Assembly: GCA_050741255.1 (NCBI GenBank)
Contig: JBOIEQ010000007.1
Location: 1 to 56,470 of the forward strand
Length of the DNA: 56,470 nucleotides
Source of the DNA: CAZXNF01 sp050741255
GTDB taxonomy: Bacteria > Pseudomonadota > Gammaproteobacteria > Burkholderiales > SG8-41
Direction: 5' to 3'
The notes beneath the pieces were generated by a model. That model made no database searches, had not been told where the DNA came from, and saw nothing but the letters and a program-made list of their open reading frames with translations. The position numbers were made by a program, and so were the translations under genes. Positions 26,299 through 35,417 of the stretch are shown here, piece by piece (position 1 is the stretch's first letter; every line of letters begins with the position of its first letter).

Positions 26299-26617
26299 CA
26301 AACGCAATGACAAGCACAAACCGGTGGCGCTCGATATCGGAGCGACCCGGCGCCGCTGGATGAAAGACCCGGCGTTCAAGCGCGCTTACGAGGCGCTGGA
26401 GGACGAATTTGTTGCGCTTGATGCGCTGCTGCAAGGGCGCCGTGACGCCGGGCTCACCCAAACGGAAATCGCGGACCGGATGGGCATCAAGCAAGCGGCG
26501 CTCGCGCGTATCGAAACCTCTCTGGTCAGCCGCAAACATGCGCCATCGCTGGCCACGCTGCGAAAGTATGCCGCCGCCCTGGGTTGCAAGCTGGAAATAC
26601 GCTTTACTCCACGCTGA
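26288..26617 (+). CDS. XRE-family antitoxin (HigA-like)
   Basis: A 109-residue protein with a C-terminal helix-turn-helix (about 55-105): LTQTEIADRMGIKQAALARIE is the recognition unit, given here as one 21-residue helix region at about 56-76. The N-terminal part probably wraps the toxin. It overlaps the toxin gene by 11 bases and is likely co-translated. It should bind its own promoter and neutralise the toxin. It ends 31 bases before the convergent hrpA stop. Confidence 0.9.
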   Translation: MRTDKRNDKHKPVALDIGATRRRWMKDPAFKRAYEALEDEFVALDALLQGRRDAGLTQTEIADRMGIKQAALARIETSLVSRKHAPSLATLRKYAAALGCKLEIRFTPR

Positions 26618-26647
26618 CGCCGCTAGCGGAGACAGCAAAGCGCTGCG

Positions 26648-29600
26648 TTACCGCTGTAAGCCGTCCCAAAGCTTGCGCAGCCGCTTGATGGATACCGGAT
26701 ACGGCGTGCGCAGCTCCTGCGCGAACAGCGACACGCGCAACTCCTCCAGTTGCCAGCGGAAATCCTCCAGCCCGGCGTCGTGGCGCCCCGCCTTGCGGTC
26801 GGCGTCGGCGCGCGCCTCATATAGGGCCGCCAGTTCCGCGATGCCCGCAGCATTCTTCTGGTCGCGTTCCGGGTTCGCCGGATACTTGGTCAGCCGTATC
26901 TGCATCGCCTTGAGGTAGCGCGGCAGGTGCGGCCACTGCTCCCATGGCGTCGCCTGCAGGAAGCCCTTGAACACGAGCCGCTGCAGTTGCGCGCGGATCT
27001 CGCCGGCGGGCCGGTTCAGCGCGCCCTTCGCGGCAGACAGCGCGAGCGAGGTGCGCTGGTACTCCTGCGCGATGGCCGTGAAGCTCCGCGCGGCCGCTTC
27101 CGCCACCGCCGGCAGGCGGGCGCGGGCCCGCACCTTCTGCGCCTCGAACTGTTGGTCGTTGCGCGGCGGCTCGTCCTCGCCGATGAAGGCGCGGTCCAGC
27201 ACGGCCGTCACCAGGTCCTCGCGCAGATCGTCGCCGGTGGCCACGGTGCGCAACTGGAGTGCCGCCTGATCGAAACCCGGCAGCCGGCGCTCTAGGTTGC
27301 GGACCTGCTCCTTCATCGCCAGCGCAAGCAGCCGCCGCACGCCCGCCCGCATCGCGCGCGCGGCGGACTCGGGCGTATCGAACAGCCTGACCGAAACACT
27401 GTCGCCGTCATCGGCCAGCGCGGGCCAGCCGGTGAGCTTGCGGCCCGCGCGCGTGAAGGTGATGGTCTCGGGCAGCTCGCCGCAGTCCCACGCCGTCATG
27501 CCGCTGCGTTCGATCTCGGGTGCGGCCTCTTCATAGGCAAGACTCGCCGCCTGTCCGAGGTCTCGGCGGAGTACCGCCAGGTCGCGCCCCTGCGCCAGTT
27601 CACGACCCTGCTCGTCAATCACGCGGAAGTTCATGCGCAGGTGCAGCGGCAGCGCGGCCGGGTCGAAAGCGTCCGGCGGCGCATCCGCCCCAAGTTCCTC
27701 GCGCAGGTAACGCGAGAGCGCCTGTGCGAGCGGCAGGCCGGGCTCGGGGCCGCCGGCCACCGCGCGCCGGTCCACCCACTGCAGAAACTGCGTCACGGTG
27801 TCGGCCGGCGACACGATCACGCGCCGGAACGCCTTGGGCAGCGCCTTGACCAGCGCCCCGACCTTGTCGCGGATCATGCCCGGCACCAGCCAGTCGAACG
27901 CCGCCTCCGGCGCCTGGTTCAGCACCGGCAGCGGCACGGTCACGGTCACGCCGTCCACCGGATGGCCCGGCTCGAAACGGTAGGTCAGCTTCAGGCGCAC
28001 GCCGCCCAGTTCCAGCGCGTCGGGATACTGGACTTCGGTGATGTCGCTGGCGGCGTGGCGCATCAGATACTCGCGCGTCAGGAGCAGGCGCTGCGGCTCC
28101 GTGCGTTCGATCTCCGTCCGCCATGCCTCAAAGCCGGCCCCGTTGACGATGTCGGCCGGCACGCGCTCGTCGTAGAAGGCGTAGATCGCCTCCTCCGACA
28201 CCAGCACGTCGCGCTTGCGCGCCTTGGCCTCCAGTGCCTCGACCTCCTTCACCAGGCGCCGGTTGTGGGCGAAGAACGGGGCCCGGGTCTCGTATTCCCC
28301 CGCCACCAGTGCCTGCCGCAGGAAGATCTCGCGCGCCTCCCTCACGTTGATCGCGCCGTAGTGCACCGGCCGCCGCGGGACAATCGTCAGGCCGTAGAGC
28401 GCCACGCGCTCCCAGGCGGAGACCATGGCACGCTCCTTCTCCCAGTGCGGGTCGAAGTACTGGCGGGTGACCAGCCCCGCCGCGAGCGGTTCTATCCACT
28501 GCGGCTCGATCTTCGCCACGCAACGCGCGTAGAGCCGCGTCGTTTCCGCCAGTTCTGCCGCCATCACCCACTTCGGCCGCGCCTTCTTCAGGCCTGACCC
28601 CGGAAACACCGCGAACTTGATGCCGCGCGCACCCAGGTACTGGTCGTCGGGCTCGTTCTTGGTGCCGATGTTGCCGAGCAGGCCCGCCAGCAGCGCGCGG
28701 TGGATCTGCTCGTAGGTGGCGGGCTTCGTGTTGAGCCGCAGATCCATTTCCGTGACCTGCGCGTGGAGCTGCCGGTGCACGTCGCGCCATTCGCGCAGCC
28801 GGCGGTGCGACAGGAACTTGGCATGCAGCAGTTCCGTCAGCGCGCGGTTGGACTGCTTGTTCTTGGTGGCGTCCGCGAAGAAGGACCAGATGTTGAGGAA
28901 AGCCATGAAGTCCGATCGCTCGTCCGCGAAATGCAGGTGCGCTTCGTCGGCGGACTTTGCGCGCTCGAAGGGCCGGTCGCGCGGGTCCTGCACCTCCAGC
29001 GCGGAGGCAATGATCAGCACCTCGGCGAGACAGCTTTCCCGCTTCGCCGCCACGATCATGCGGCCGATGCGCGGATCGAGCGGCAGCTTGGCCAGCTCCC
29101 AGCCGATGGGCGTGAGGCGGTTGCGGTCATCCACCGCGCCGAGTTCCGCCAACTGCTGGTAGCCGTCGGCGACAGCGCGCGGCGTCGGCGGCTCGACAAA
29201 GGGGAAGTCCTCGACCTCGCCGATCTTCAGCGCCTTCATGCGCAGGATCACCGCCGCCAGCGAGGAACGCAGGATTTCCGGTTCACCGTACTCGGGACGC
29301 GCGGCGTAGTCGTCCTCGGCATAGAGGCGGATGCACACACCGGGCCCGAGCCGGCCGCAGCGGCCCGCGCGCTGGTTGGCGGACGCGCGCGCGATCTTCT
29401 CCACCAGCAACTGCTCGACCTTGTTGCGCACGCTGTAGCGGTTGATGCGCGCGAGCCCGGCGTCCACCACGCTGCGGATGCCGGGCACCGTCAGCGAGGT
29501 TTCCGCCACGTTGGTGGCCAGCACGATCCTTCTGGCCCCGGACGGCTTGAACACGCGCTCCTGCTCCGCCACCGACAGCCGCGCGAACAGCGGCAGGATT

Positions 29601-30403
29601 TCCGCGCCCTTGGGGTGGTGCTTGCGCAGGGCCTCGGCGGTGTCGCGAATCTCGCGTTCGCCGGGCAGGAACACCAGCACGTCGCCGTCCACCGCGCGCG
29701 CCGCTTCGTCCACGGCGTCCACGATGGCGTCTTCCAGGTCTTCGTCTTCTTCCTCGTCGTCGGCTACCTTCAGGGGCCGATAGCGGACTTCCACCGGATA
29801 CATGCGCCCCGATACTTCGATCACCGGCGCACCGCCAAAATGGTCCGAGAAACGTCCTGCATCGATGGTGGCGGACGTCACGATCACCTTCAGGTCCGGC
29901 CGCCGCGCCAGCACCCGTTTCAGGTAGCCCAGCAGGAAATCGATGTTGAGGCTGCGCTCGTGCGCCTCGTCGATGATCAGCGTGTCGTAGGCGCGCAGAT
30001 CCGGATCGCCCTGCGTCTCGGCAAGCAGGATGCCGTCGGTCATCAGCTTTACGTAGGTGTCGGCGGATACCTTGTCGGTGAAGCGCACCTTGTAGCCGAC
30101 CGCGCGGCCCAGCTCGGTCTTCAGTTCCTGCGCGATGCGCGCGGCGACCGTGCGCGCCGCGATGCGCCGCGGCTGCGTGTGGCCGATCAGGCCGGCGACG
30201 CCGCGCCCGAGTTCGAGGCAGATCTTGGGCAGCTGCGTGGTCTTGCCGGAGCCGGTTTCGCCGCACACGATGACGACCGGATGCGCCGCGATCGCCCGCG
30301 CGATGTCCGCGCGCTTCTGCGAGACGGGCAGTTCATCCGGAAACGTCGGGCGCGGCAGTTGCGCGCGGCGGCGTTCGAGATCAGCGGGAGTGCGGGGAGT
30401 CAT
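26648..30403 (-). CDS. hrpA: ATP-dependent RNA helicase HrpA
   Basis: A 1251-residue DEAH-box helicase. Walker A is GETGSGKTT (48-56), the DEAH box is at 145-148, motif III is SATIDA and motif VI is QRAGRCGR. Helicase-associated domains (HA2, OB fold) and the large DUF3418 C-terminal region follow. Length is close to E. coli HrpA (1300). HrpA rescues stalled or collided ribosomes and processes some mRNAs. It diverges from the Bug gene at 30514. Confidence 0.97.
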   Translation of the reverse strand: MTPRTPADLERRRAQLPRPTFPDELPVSQKRADIARAIAAHPVVIVCGETGSGKTTQLPKICLELGRGVAGLIGHTQPRRIAARTVAARIAQELKTELGRAVGYKVRFTDKVSADTYVKLMTDGILLAETQGDPDLRAYDTLIIDEAHERSLNIDFLLGYLKRVLARRPDLKVIVTSATIDAGRFSDHFGGAPVIEVSGRMYPVEVRYRPLKVADDEEEDEDLEDAIVDAVDEAARAVDGDVLVFLPGEREIRDTAEALRKHHPKGAEILPLFARLSVAEQERVFKPSGARRIVLATNVAETSLTVPGIRSVVDAGLARINRYSVRNKVEQLLVEKIARASANQRAGRCGRLGPGVCIRLYAEDDYAARPEYGEPEILRSSLAAVILRMKALKIGEVEDFPFVEPPTPRAVADGYQQLAELGAVDDRNRLTPIGWELAKLPLDPRIGRMIVAAKRESCLAEVLIIASALEVQDPRDRPFERAKSADEAHLHFADERSDFMAFLNIWSFFADATKNKQSNRALTELLHAKFLSHRRLREWRDVHRQLHAQVTEMDLRLNTKPATYEQIHRALLAGLLGNIGTKNEPDDQYLGARGIKFAVFPGSGLKKARPKWVMAAELAETTRLYARCVAKIEPQWIEPLAAGLVTRQYFDPHWEKERAMVSAWERVALYGLTIVPRRPVHYGAINVREAREIFLRQALVAGEYETRAPFFAHNRRLVKEVEALEAKARKRDVLVSEEAIYAFYDERVPADIVNGAGFEAWRTEIERTEPQRLLLTREYLMRHAASDITEVQYPDALELGGVRLKLTYRFEPGHPVDGVTVTVPLPVLNQAPEAAFDWLVPGMIRDKVGALVKALPKAFRRVIVSPADTVTQFLQWVDRRAVAGGPEPGLPLAQALSRYLREELGADAPPDAFDPAALPLHLRMNFRVIDEQGRELAQGRDLAVLRRDLGQAASLAYEEAAPEIERSGMTAWDCGELPETITFTRAGRKLTGWPALADDGDSVSVRLFDTPESAARAMRAGVRRLLALAMKEQVRNLERRLPGFDQAALQLRTVATGDDLREDLVTAVLDRAFIGEDEPPRNDQQFEAQKVRARARLPAVAEAAARSFTAIAQEYQRTSLALSAAKGALNRPAGEIRAQLQRLVFKGFLQATPWEQWPHLPRYLKAMQIRLTKYPANPERDQKNAAGIAELAALYEARADADRKAGRHDAGLEDFRWQLEELRVSLFAQELRTPYPVSIKRLRKLWDGLQR

Positions 30404-30513
30404 GGTCTGGGCGGCGCGAGGCGCGCATTCTAGCCCGCCGCCTGCAGGTCTCCCGGCGCGCGCGCTGGAGGGGGCTTATACTGATCGCGAGAAAAATCTC
30501 ACATGGAGGCGCA

Positions 30514-31500
30514 ATGAAACGACTTCACGGGGCGCCTATCGCCCTTGCGGCCGCGATCGGCGCTGCGACCCTGGGCGCGCAGGACGCACGCGCCCAGGCC
30601 GCGGCAGCCTATCCGGCGAAACCGATCCGCATCATCGTGGCGCTCGCGCCCGGCGGCGGCGTGGACACCGCCGCGCGCTTCGTGGCACAACGCCTCTCCG
30701 AGCAGTGGGGTCAGCAGGTCATCACCGAGAACCGGCCCGGCGCGGGCGGCACCATCGCGGCGGAGGCCGTCGCGCGCGCCGCACCGGACGGCTACACACT
30801 GCTGATGAACTCCACGGGGCACGTGGTCTCGCCCAGCCTGTACAAGCTGCCCTACGACGTCATGCGCGACTTCACGCCCATCACGCTGGTCGTGCTGTCG
30901 CCCAGCATCTTCGCCGCCCATCCTTCGCTGCCGGCGAAGACGGTGAAAGAGGTGATCGCGCTCGCCAAGGCGCGCCCGAACGAACTCCTGTTCTCCTCCT
31001 CCGGCACCGGCGGCACCCAGCACCTCGCGCTGGAACTGTTCAACCAGATGGCGGGCGTGCGCATCCTGCATGTGCCCTACAAGGGGACGGCGCCCAGCAT
31101 GACCGATCTGGTCGGCGGCCGCGTCTCGCTGTCGATGGCGAGCATCGTCTCAAGCATGCCGCATGTGCGGTCCGGACGCCTGCGCGCGCTGGCCGTCATC
31201 AGCAACAAACGCTCGGTGGCGGTGCCGGAACTGCCGACGATCGCCGAGTCCGGCGTCCCCGGCTACGCGGTGGACACCTGGTACGGGGCGTTCGCCCCCG
31301 GCGGCACGCCGCGCGAGATCGTGCTCAAGTTGCAGCAGGAAATGTCGCGCGGCATCGCGCAGCCCGAGGTCCGGGAAAAACTGCTGGCGGTGGGCCTCGA
31401 GCCGGTCGGCAATCCGCAGGACCAGTTCGCCGCCTACGTGAAGGCCGAGTACGAGAAGTGGGGCAAGCTCGTGCGCGACGTCAAAATGACGGTCGAGTAG
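30514..31500 (+). CDS. Bug/TctC-family solute receptor
   Basis: A 328-residue receptor with a signal peptide (about 1-28, ending DARAQA), then YPAKPIRIIVALAPGGGVD, QQVITENRPGAGG and APDGYTL. A TGGAGG ribosome-binding site precedes the ATG. It resembles the receptor at 632 (SSSGTG/SSSGSG and TWYG in the cleft) more than the pair in the sulfatase cluster. It stands alone between divergent hrpA and the convergent Anbu gene. The ligand is unknown. Confidence 0.93.
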   Translation: MKRLHGAPIALAAAIGAATLGAQDARAQAAAAYPAKPIRIIVALAPGGGVDTAARFVAQRLSEQWGQQVITENRPGAGGTIAAEAVARAAPDGYTLLMNSTGHVVSPSLYKLPYDVMRDFTPITLVVLSPSIFAAHPSLPAKTVKEVIALAKARPNELLFSSSGTGGTQHLALELFNQMAGVRILHVPYKGTAPSMTDLVGGRVSLSMASIVSSMPHVRSGRLRALAVISNKRSVAVPELPTIAESGVPGYAVDTWYGAFAPGGTPREIVLKLQQEMSRGIAQPEVREKLLAVGLEPVGNPQDQFAAYVKAEYEKWGKLVRDVKMTVE

Positions 31501-31519
31501 CCGGCGCCTGTCGTTCGCG

Positions 31520-32257
31520 TTAGCGCTTGATCAGGTCCTGGGGGATCGGCGGCAACTGGTCGATCGCTGCCGTCAGGTGGCTCACCCACGCTTTCTGCAG
31601 GCCCTCCAGATAGGCCGAGCCCGCGACGATGCGATGTTCCACGAGCTCGAGCGACCCGTTGCGGTAGATCGCGAGGTCGTAGGGTGGCCCGACCGACAGG
31701 TTGGCCCGCGCCGTGCTCACCATCGAGCTGAGGGCCAGCTTGAGCGCGGCTTCGAGGCCCAGCTTCGCATGCACCGCCAGCTCCAGCATGAACTTGCCGT
31801 ACTTGCTCTCGCCGATCTGCAGGAACGGGCGTTCGTCCGAGGCCCGGATGTAGTTGCCCTCCGGGTAGACGAGCAGTAGCTCCGGCCGCGTGCCGGCGAT
31901 CTGGCCGCCGAGGATGAACGAAGCGCTCGCCGCGCTGGCGCTGCCGAGCCCGGCGCGATGCCGCTGCTGGATTTCCTGGCTCAGCCGGCCGACGTACAGC
32001 GCGGCTTCGAACAGATGGCCGACGGTGGCCAGGCTTTCGTGATCCCCTTCAGTGGTGAGGTCCCGCTCGATGCGATCGAGGACCTCCTGCGTGGTGGCGA
32101 GGTTGCCGGCCGACTGCAGCACGAACAGCCGGTCCGGGGCCGGGCGCAACACGTGCTGCTTGCGGTAGATATCGACATTGTCGACGCCGGCATTCGTACG
32201 AGTATCAGCCAGGAAGATCAGGCCTTCGTCGAGGCGCAGGGCGAGGCAGTAGGTCAC
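31520..32257 (-). CDS. Anbu-type proteasome-like peptidase
   Basis: A 245-residue Ntn-hydrolase fold protein. It begins MTYCLALRLDEGLIFLADTR, as in Anbu (ancestral beta-subunit), so Thr2 becomes the N-terminal nucleophile after Met removal. Asp18, Arg20 and the GG in FILGGQ follow the proteasome pattern. Anbu genes usually sit beside a transglutaminase-like protein, an alpha-E protein and an ATP-grasp gene; none is here. It converges with the Bug gene (19 bases). Substrates are unknown. Confidence 0.9.
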   Translation of the reverse strand: MTYCLALRLDEGLIFLADTRTNAGVDNVDIYRKQHVLRPAPDRLFVLQSAGNLATTQEVLDRIERDLTTEGDHESLATVGHLFEAALYVGRLSQEIQQRHRAGLGSASAASASFILGGQIAGTRPELLLVYPEGNYIRASDERPFLQIGESKYGKFMLELAVHAKLGLEAALKLALSSMVSTARANLSVGPPYDLAIYRNGSLELVEHRIVAGSAYLEGLQKAWVSHLTAAIDQLPPIPQDLIKR

Positions 32258-32293
32258 GGGAACTCCTCCAGAAACGGTGCCGGCTGACGCCGG

Positions 32294-33061
32294 CTATGGT
32301 TTGGACACGACTGCCGACTCGACGACGAGGTCCAGCACGTACACGTACGCCGAAGCGTCCGCCGGCACCGGTTTACGCTGAAAGCGCTTCACCCGCAGTA
32401 CATTGCGTACCCCCTCCTGGTGCGTAAAGCCTTCAATGGTTTCGTACAACGGCCACCACGGGCCGGGCTGACCGCTGGGCAGTCCATTCTGGTCGAAACG
32501 CCGTTCCCGCACCTGCAGGCAGCTCGCCTTGGGCATCAGCGGCCGGTTGCAGGGTATCGGTGAAGCGGCAACTTCCAGGAACATGAGCGTGCCGGCGCCG
32601 TAGCGGCTTTCCGGCGTGGCGGTCCCCGTCAGCGACAGGGTTTCGCCCGCAGCAGAAACCAATTGCAGTCGCGGTTGCGGGCCCGCCGTGACCTCGATGC
32701 GCAAGGGCGCGGCCAGCCGCTTCGAGAGCGCGGCATCCGCCTGCATCAGCGCCGGTTCGCACGCCATCATCGTCGCGGCCATGCGGCCCGTTTTCAACTC
32801 GCGACCGGCCGTGATTGTGTAGCCGCCCGTCAGCGTGTTGCACCCCCCCGTGACATTCAGCCGCACCTTGGAAAAAGCGAACACGAAGCGACCGTCCTTG
32901 CCGGGAAACAGGATGTCCATGCGCGTGCCGCGGCTGTCGGTAGCGGCATCGAGGCTCCAGCGATGGGCCTCAAGCGTCCGCGCCAGATCGTCCTGCGCGA
33001 GGGCGGCGCCCGTCGATGCCATTAGCACGATGGCCGCGGCGAGTGCGCCCCGCATGTTCAT
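32294..33061 (-). CDS. META domain / DUF4377 exported protein
   Basis: A 255-residue protein with a signal peptide (about 1-23, ending ALAQ). A META domain (HslJ-like) carries VTGGCNTLTGGY and MAATMMACEPALM. A C-terminal DUF4377-like part has CLQVRERRFDQ and WWPLYETIEGFTHQEG. The start ATG overlaps the stop of the PEBP gene (ATGA). META/DUF4377 proteins are envelope-associated, some linked to novobiocin tolerance and stress. The exact role is unknown. Confidence 0.85.
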   Translation of the reverse strand: MNMRGALAAAIVLMASTGAALAQDDLARTLEAHRWSLDAATDSRGTRMDILFPGKDGRFVFAFSKVRLNVTGGCNTLTGGYTITAGRELKTGRMAATMMACEPALMQADAALSKRLAAPLRIEVTAGPQPRLQLVSAAGETLSLTGTATPESRYGAGTLMFLEVAASPIPCNRPLMPKASCLQVRERRFDQNGLPSGQPGPWWPLYETIEGFTHQEGVRNVLRVKRFQRKPVPADASAYVYVLDLVVESAVVSKP

Positions 33062-33687
33062 GTCTTGATCCTGGGGTTGAGCGAATACGTGCCGGTCACG
33101 CTCGCCTGCGCCAGCAGATGGCCGCGGATCGCGGCGAGCACGTCCGGGCCCTTGAATGTTCCTTCGACCGGGCAGCGCGCGACGTCGAGCGCGTAGAGCG
33201 TGAACTGGTAGTGGTGCACGATCGTGTCGTTCCACGGCGGGCACGGACCGTCGTAGCCGAAGTAGTTGCCCGCCATGTCCTTGTCGCCGGCGAACCACGA
33301 CGTGTAATCGTTGACGCCCTGGCGCGTGCCGCGCGGACCTTCCGGGCCGGGCTTGCCGCGCGCGGTGACGCCGCTGGAATACTCGCCGGCCTTGATCTCG
33401 GTGACCGATGCCGGCAGGTCCACCAGCACCCAGTGGTAAAAATCCACGCGCGGCAGGGTCGAAGGAATCTCGCGGCCTTCCTGGTTGACGTCGTCGGCCC
33501 TGCTGGGCACGTCGTAATCGTGGCAGATCAGCGCGAAGGATTTTGTGCCGGGCGGCACATCGCTCCAGGCGAACTGCGGGCTCTTGTTGGGGCCCAGCGT
33601 GCAGTGCGTCTTCGCGTCCGGCGCGCAGAACGCGAACTCGGCGGGAATGGCGGCGCTGGGTGTGAAGCTCGTGCTGGTAAGTTTCAT
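33058..33687 (-). CDS. YbhB/YbcL-type PEBP protein
   Basis: A 209-residue phosphatidylethanolamine-binding-protein-like protein (Raf kinase inhibitor family). Visible motifs are SPQFAWSDVPPGTKSFALIC in overlapping part, HDYDVP, FYHWVLVDLP and the anion-pocket FGYDGPCPPW. It is longer than E. coli YbhB (158) by an insert around the SYFG/TSW region. It is translationally coupled to the META-domain gene. The biochemical role in bacteria is not established. Confidence 0.9.
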   Translation of the reverse strand: MKLTSTSFTPSAAIPAEFAFCAPDAKTHCTLGPNKSPQFAWSDVPPGTKSFALICHDYDVPSRADDVNQEGREIPSTLPRVDFYHWVLVDLPASVTEIKAGEYSSGVTARGKPGPEGPRGTRQGVNDYTSWFAGDKDMAGNYFGYDGPCPPWNDTIVHHYQFTLYALDVARCPVEGTFKGPDVLAAIRGHLLAQASVTGTYSLNPRIKT

Positions 33688-33719
33688 CGGCAGACTCCTG
33701 CGGAAAAAATGCTGCGGAA

Positions 33720-34760
33720 TTATAGGCTGGTCAGCGCCGCCTCGCGCTCCGCCGGCGGCAGCGCGGCGATGCGTTTCACTTCCGCATAGAAGCGCGCGAA
33801 ATCACCGCCGCTGCGCGCAAAGGCCTGCGCGAACGCGGGCACCAGCGCCGTGTACGCGCCCACCGAGGCCAGCGTGGCGTTGTTGGCGCCGGCAAAGAAC
33901 GCATCGAGGCGTGCGGTATTGGCGCCCGCGCCCCATTCGCGCTGGAGTGCGGCGTACTGCTGCTGCAACTCCGTGAAGATCACGGCCTTGCGTTCCCGCA
34001 TCGCCTCCGGCGCCAGCGGCATGCGGTAGAGGGCCGCCAGGCGCGCCCGCGTGTCGGTCGTGAGTTTCACGAACTGCGCGCGCCGCCGTTGCGAAGCCTC
34101 GAACGCCGGCAACTGCGCCGCGCGGCCGGTATCCGCCAGCCAGCGCTTCACCCCCGCTTCTTCCACGAAAGTGGCAAAGGACTCGTTGAAGGTCGTGTCG
34201 TCCTTCACGTACAGCACCTGGTGCGCGAGTTCGTGGAAGATCAGCCTTGCGAGTTCGTAGTCGGGCAGGCGCACGAAGGTGTTCAAGACCGGGTCGTCGA
34301 ACCAGCCCAGGGTGGAGTAGGCCGGCACGCCGGACACGAAGGTTTCGTCGCCTTCCGCCGCGATGTCCTTCGCGTAGGCCCGGGCGCCGGCTTCCGCGAA
34401 GTAGCCGCGGTAGGTCACGCAACCCGCCACCAGGAAGCACCACTGGCGCGGCGTCACCGAAAATTCGGACGCCGCCCACACGTTCCACACCACGAAGGAA
34501 CGCCTTAGATCCGCATAGCTGCGATAGCTCCCGTTGTCCGGGAGCCTCAGCACGCGGCTCGCGTAATCGCGGATCTCCAGCGCCAGCGTGAGCTTGGCGG
34601 CGAGCTGGGGGTCGGTCGCGGGATCGGCGATCACCTCGGGTATCGGCTGCCGCGCCGACAGCAGGGACAGTTGCCCGCCGACCGACTGCGCGTAGTAGCC
34701 GAGGTCCGCGCATCCGGCGAGCAGCGCGCACAACAGCCCCGCCGTCAGGCGCTGCTGCAT
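33720..34760 (-). CDS. Lipoprotein zinc aminopeptidase (COG4324-like)
   Basis: A 346-residue protein with a lipoprotein signal (lipobox LLAGC, Cys18). The metal site is FHELAHQ (HExxH) with a downstream Glu in FNESFATFVEE. YFAEAGARAYAKDIAAEGDE and SGVPAYSTLGWFDDP match the putative predicted aminopeptidase family. The start ATG shares its A with the TGA of the hydrolase gene (TGATG). It is probably tethered to the outer membrane. A longer in-frame upstream reading is rejected because it lies over the hydrolase gene. Confidence 0.88.
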   Translation of the reverse strand: MQQRLTAGLLCALLAGCADLGYYAQSVGGQLSLLSARQPIPEVIADPATDPQLAAKLTLALEIRDYASRVLRLPDNGSYRSYADLRRSFVVWNVWAASEFSVTPRQWCFLVAGCVTYRGYFAEAGARAYAKDIAAEGDETFVSGVPAYSTLGWFDDPVLNTFVRLPDYELARLIFHELAHQVLYVKDDTTFNESFATFVEEAGVKRWLADTGRAAQLPAFEASQRRRAQFVKLTTDTRARLAALYRMPLAPEAMRERKAVIFTELQQQYAALQREWGAGANTARLDAFFAGANNATLASVGAYTALVPAFAQAFARSGGDFARFYAEVKRIAALPPAEREAALTSL

Positions 34761-35401
34761 CACGCGGAAAAACGCCCGGTGCGCAGGAACGCGCACACCG
34801 CCTGTCCCACCGCCGGCGACACCAGCATCCCGGAGTGGCTCACATCCAGCACCAGCCGTTCGCGCATGCCCGGCACCACGGTCTCGGACAGGCCGACGAT
34901 GCCGTCGTTTTCCTCCGGCAGCGGCGGCGCGACCACCCGGCCCATGCCGAAGGCCACGCGGCCCGCAATGACGCCGGTTTCCCGTGCCGGCACCGGTCGC
35001 GGCGTGAGCGCCAGCCAGTCGCGTACCGTGCGGCCCAGCATGCCAGGCCCGACCGCGAGGCTGCCGAGCCGCCACGTCAGCAAGTTCTCGGCGGCGAGGC
35101 TGCCGCCGTACGGCACGCCGAGCAGCACGATGCGGCCCGGCGGCAGGTGCGGATGACGGTGCAGCGCGGCCAGGGTCACCAGCCCGCCCGCGCTGTGCGC
35201 GACGACATGCACCACCGGCGCGGCCAACGCCTCCACGAACACCGCCAGGCGATCCGCGTTTTCGGTGAGGGTCAGCCGCACGGAGGGGTAGTTGAAGGAC
35301 CGGGCATCGTAGCCGTTGCGCGCCAGGCGGCGTGCGAGCGGCGTCATGACGACGCCGTGCATCCACAGGCCGTGCACCAGGACGACGGCTTCGCGGCTCA
35401 T
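34760..35401 (-). CDS. Alpha/beta hydrolase
   Basis: A 213-residue hydrolase starting VVLVHGLWMHG (oxyanion region). The nucleophile elbow is AHSAGG, an A-x-S-x-G variant, with a later Asp (EENDGIVG) and His (VSHSGML) completing the triad. No signal peptide. It resembles small esterases/lipases and PGAP1-like hydrolases. It is coupled to the aminopeptidase gene and lies 16 bases from the phosphatase gene, so the three may form an operon. Confidence 0.9.
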   Translation of the reverse strand: MSREAVVLVHGLWMHGVVMTPLARRLARNGYDARSFNYPSVRLTLTENADRLAVFVEALAAPVVHVVAHSAGGLVTLAALHRHPHLPPGRIVLLGVPYGGSLAAENLLTWRLGSLAVGPGMLGRTVRDWLALTPRPVPARETGVIAGRVAFGMGRVVAPPLPEENDGIVGLSETVVPGMRERLVLDVSHSGMLVSPAVGQAVCAFLRTGRFSA

Positions 35402-35417
35402 GTCCGCGCCGGCACGT

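Noticed and set aside
33720..35366. A 548-codon frame that would fuse extra N-terminal sequence to the metallopeptidase
   Set aside because: The extra part lies over the alpha/beta hydrolase gene in another frame; the lipoprotein signal at 34760 marks the real start.
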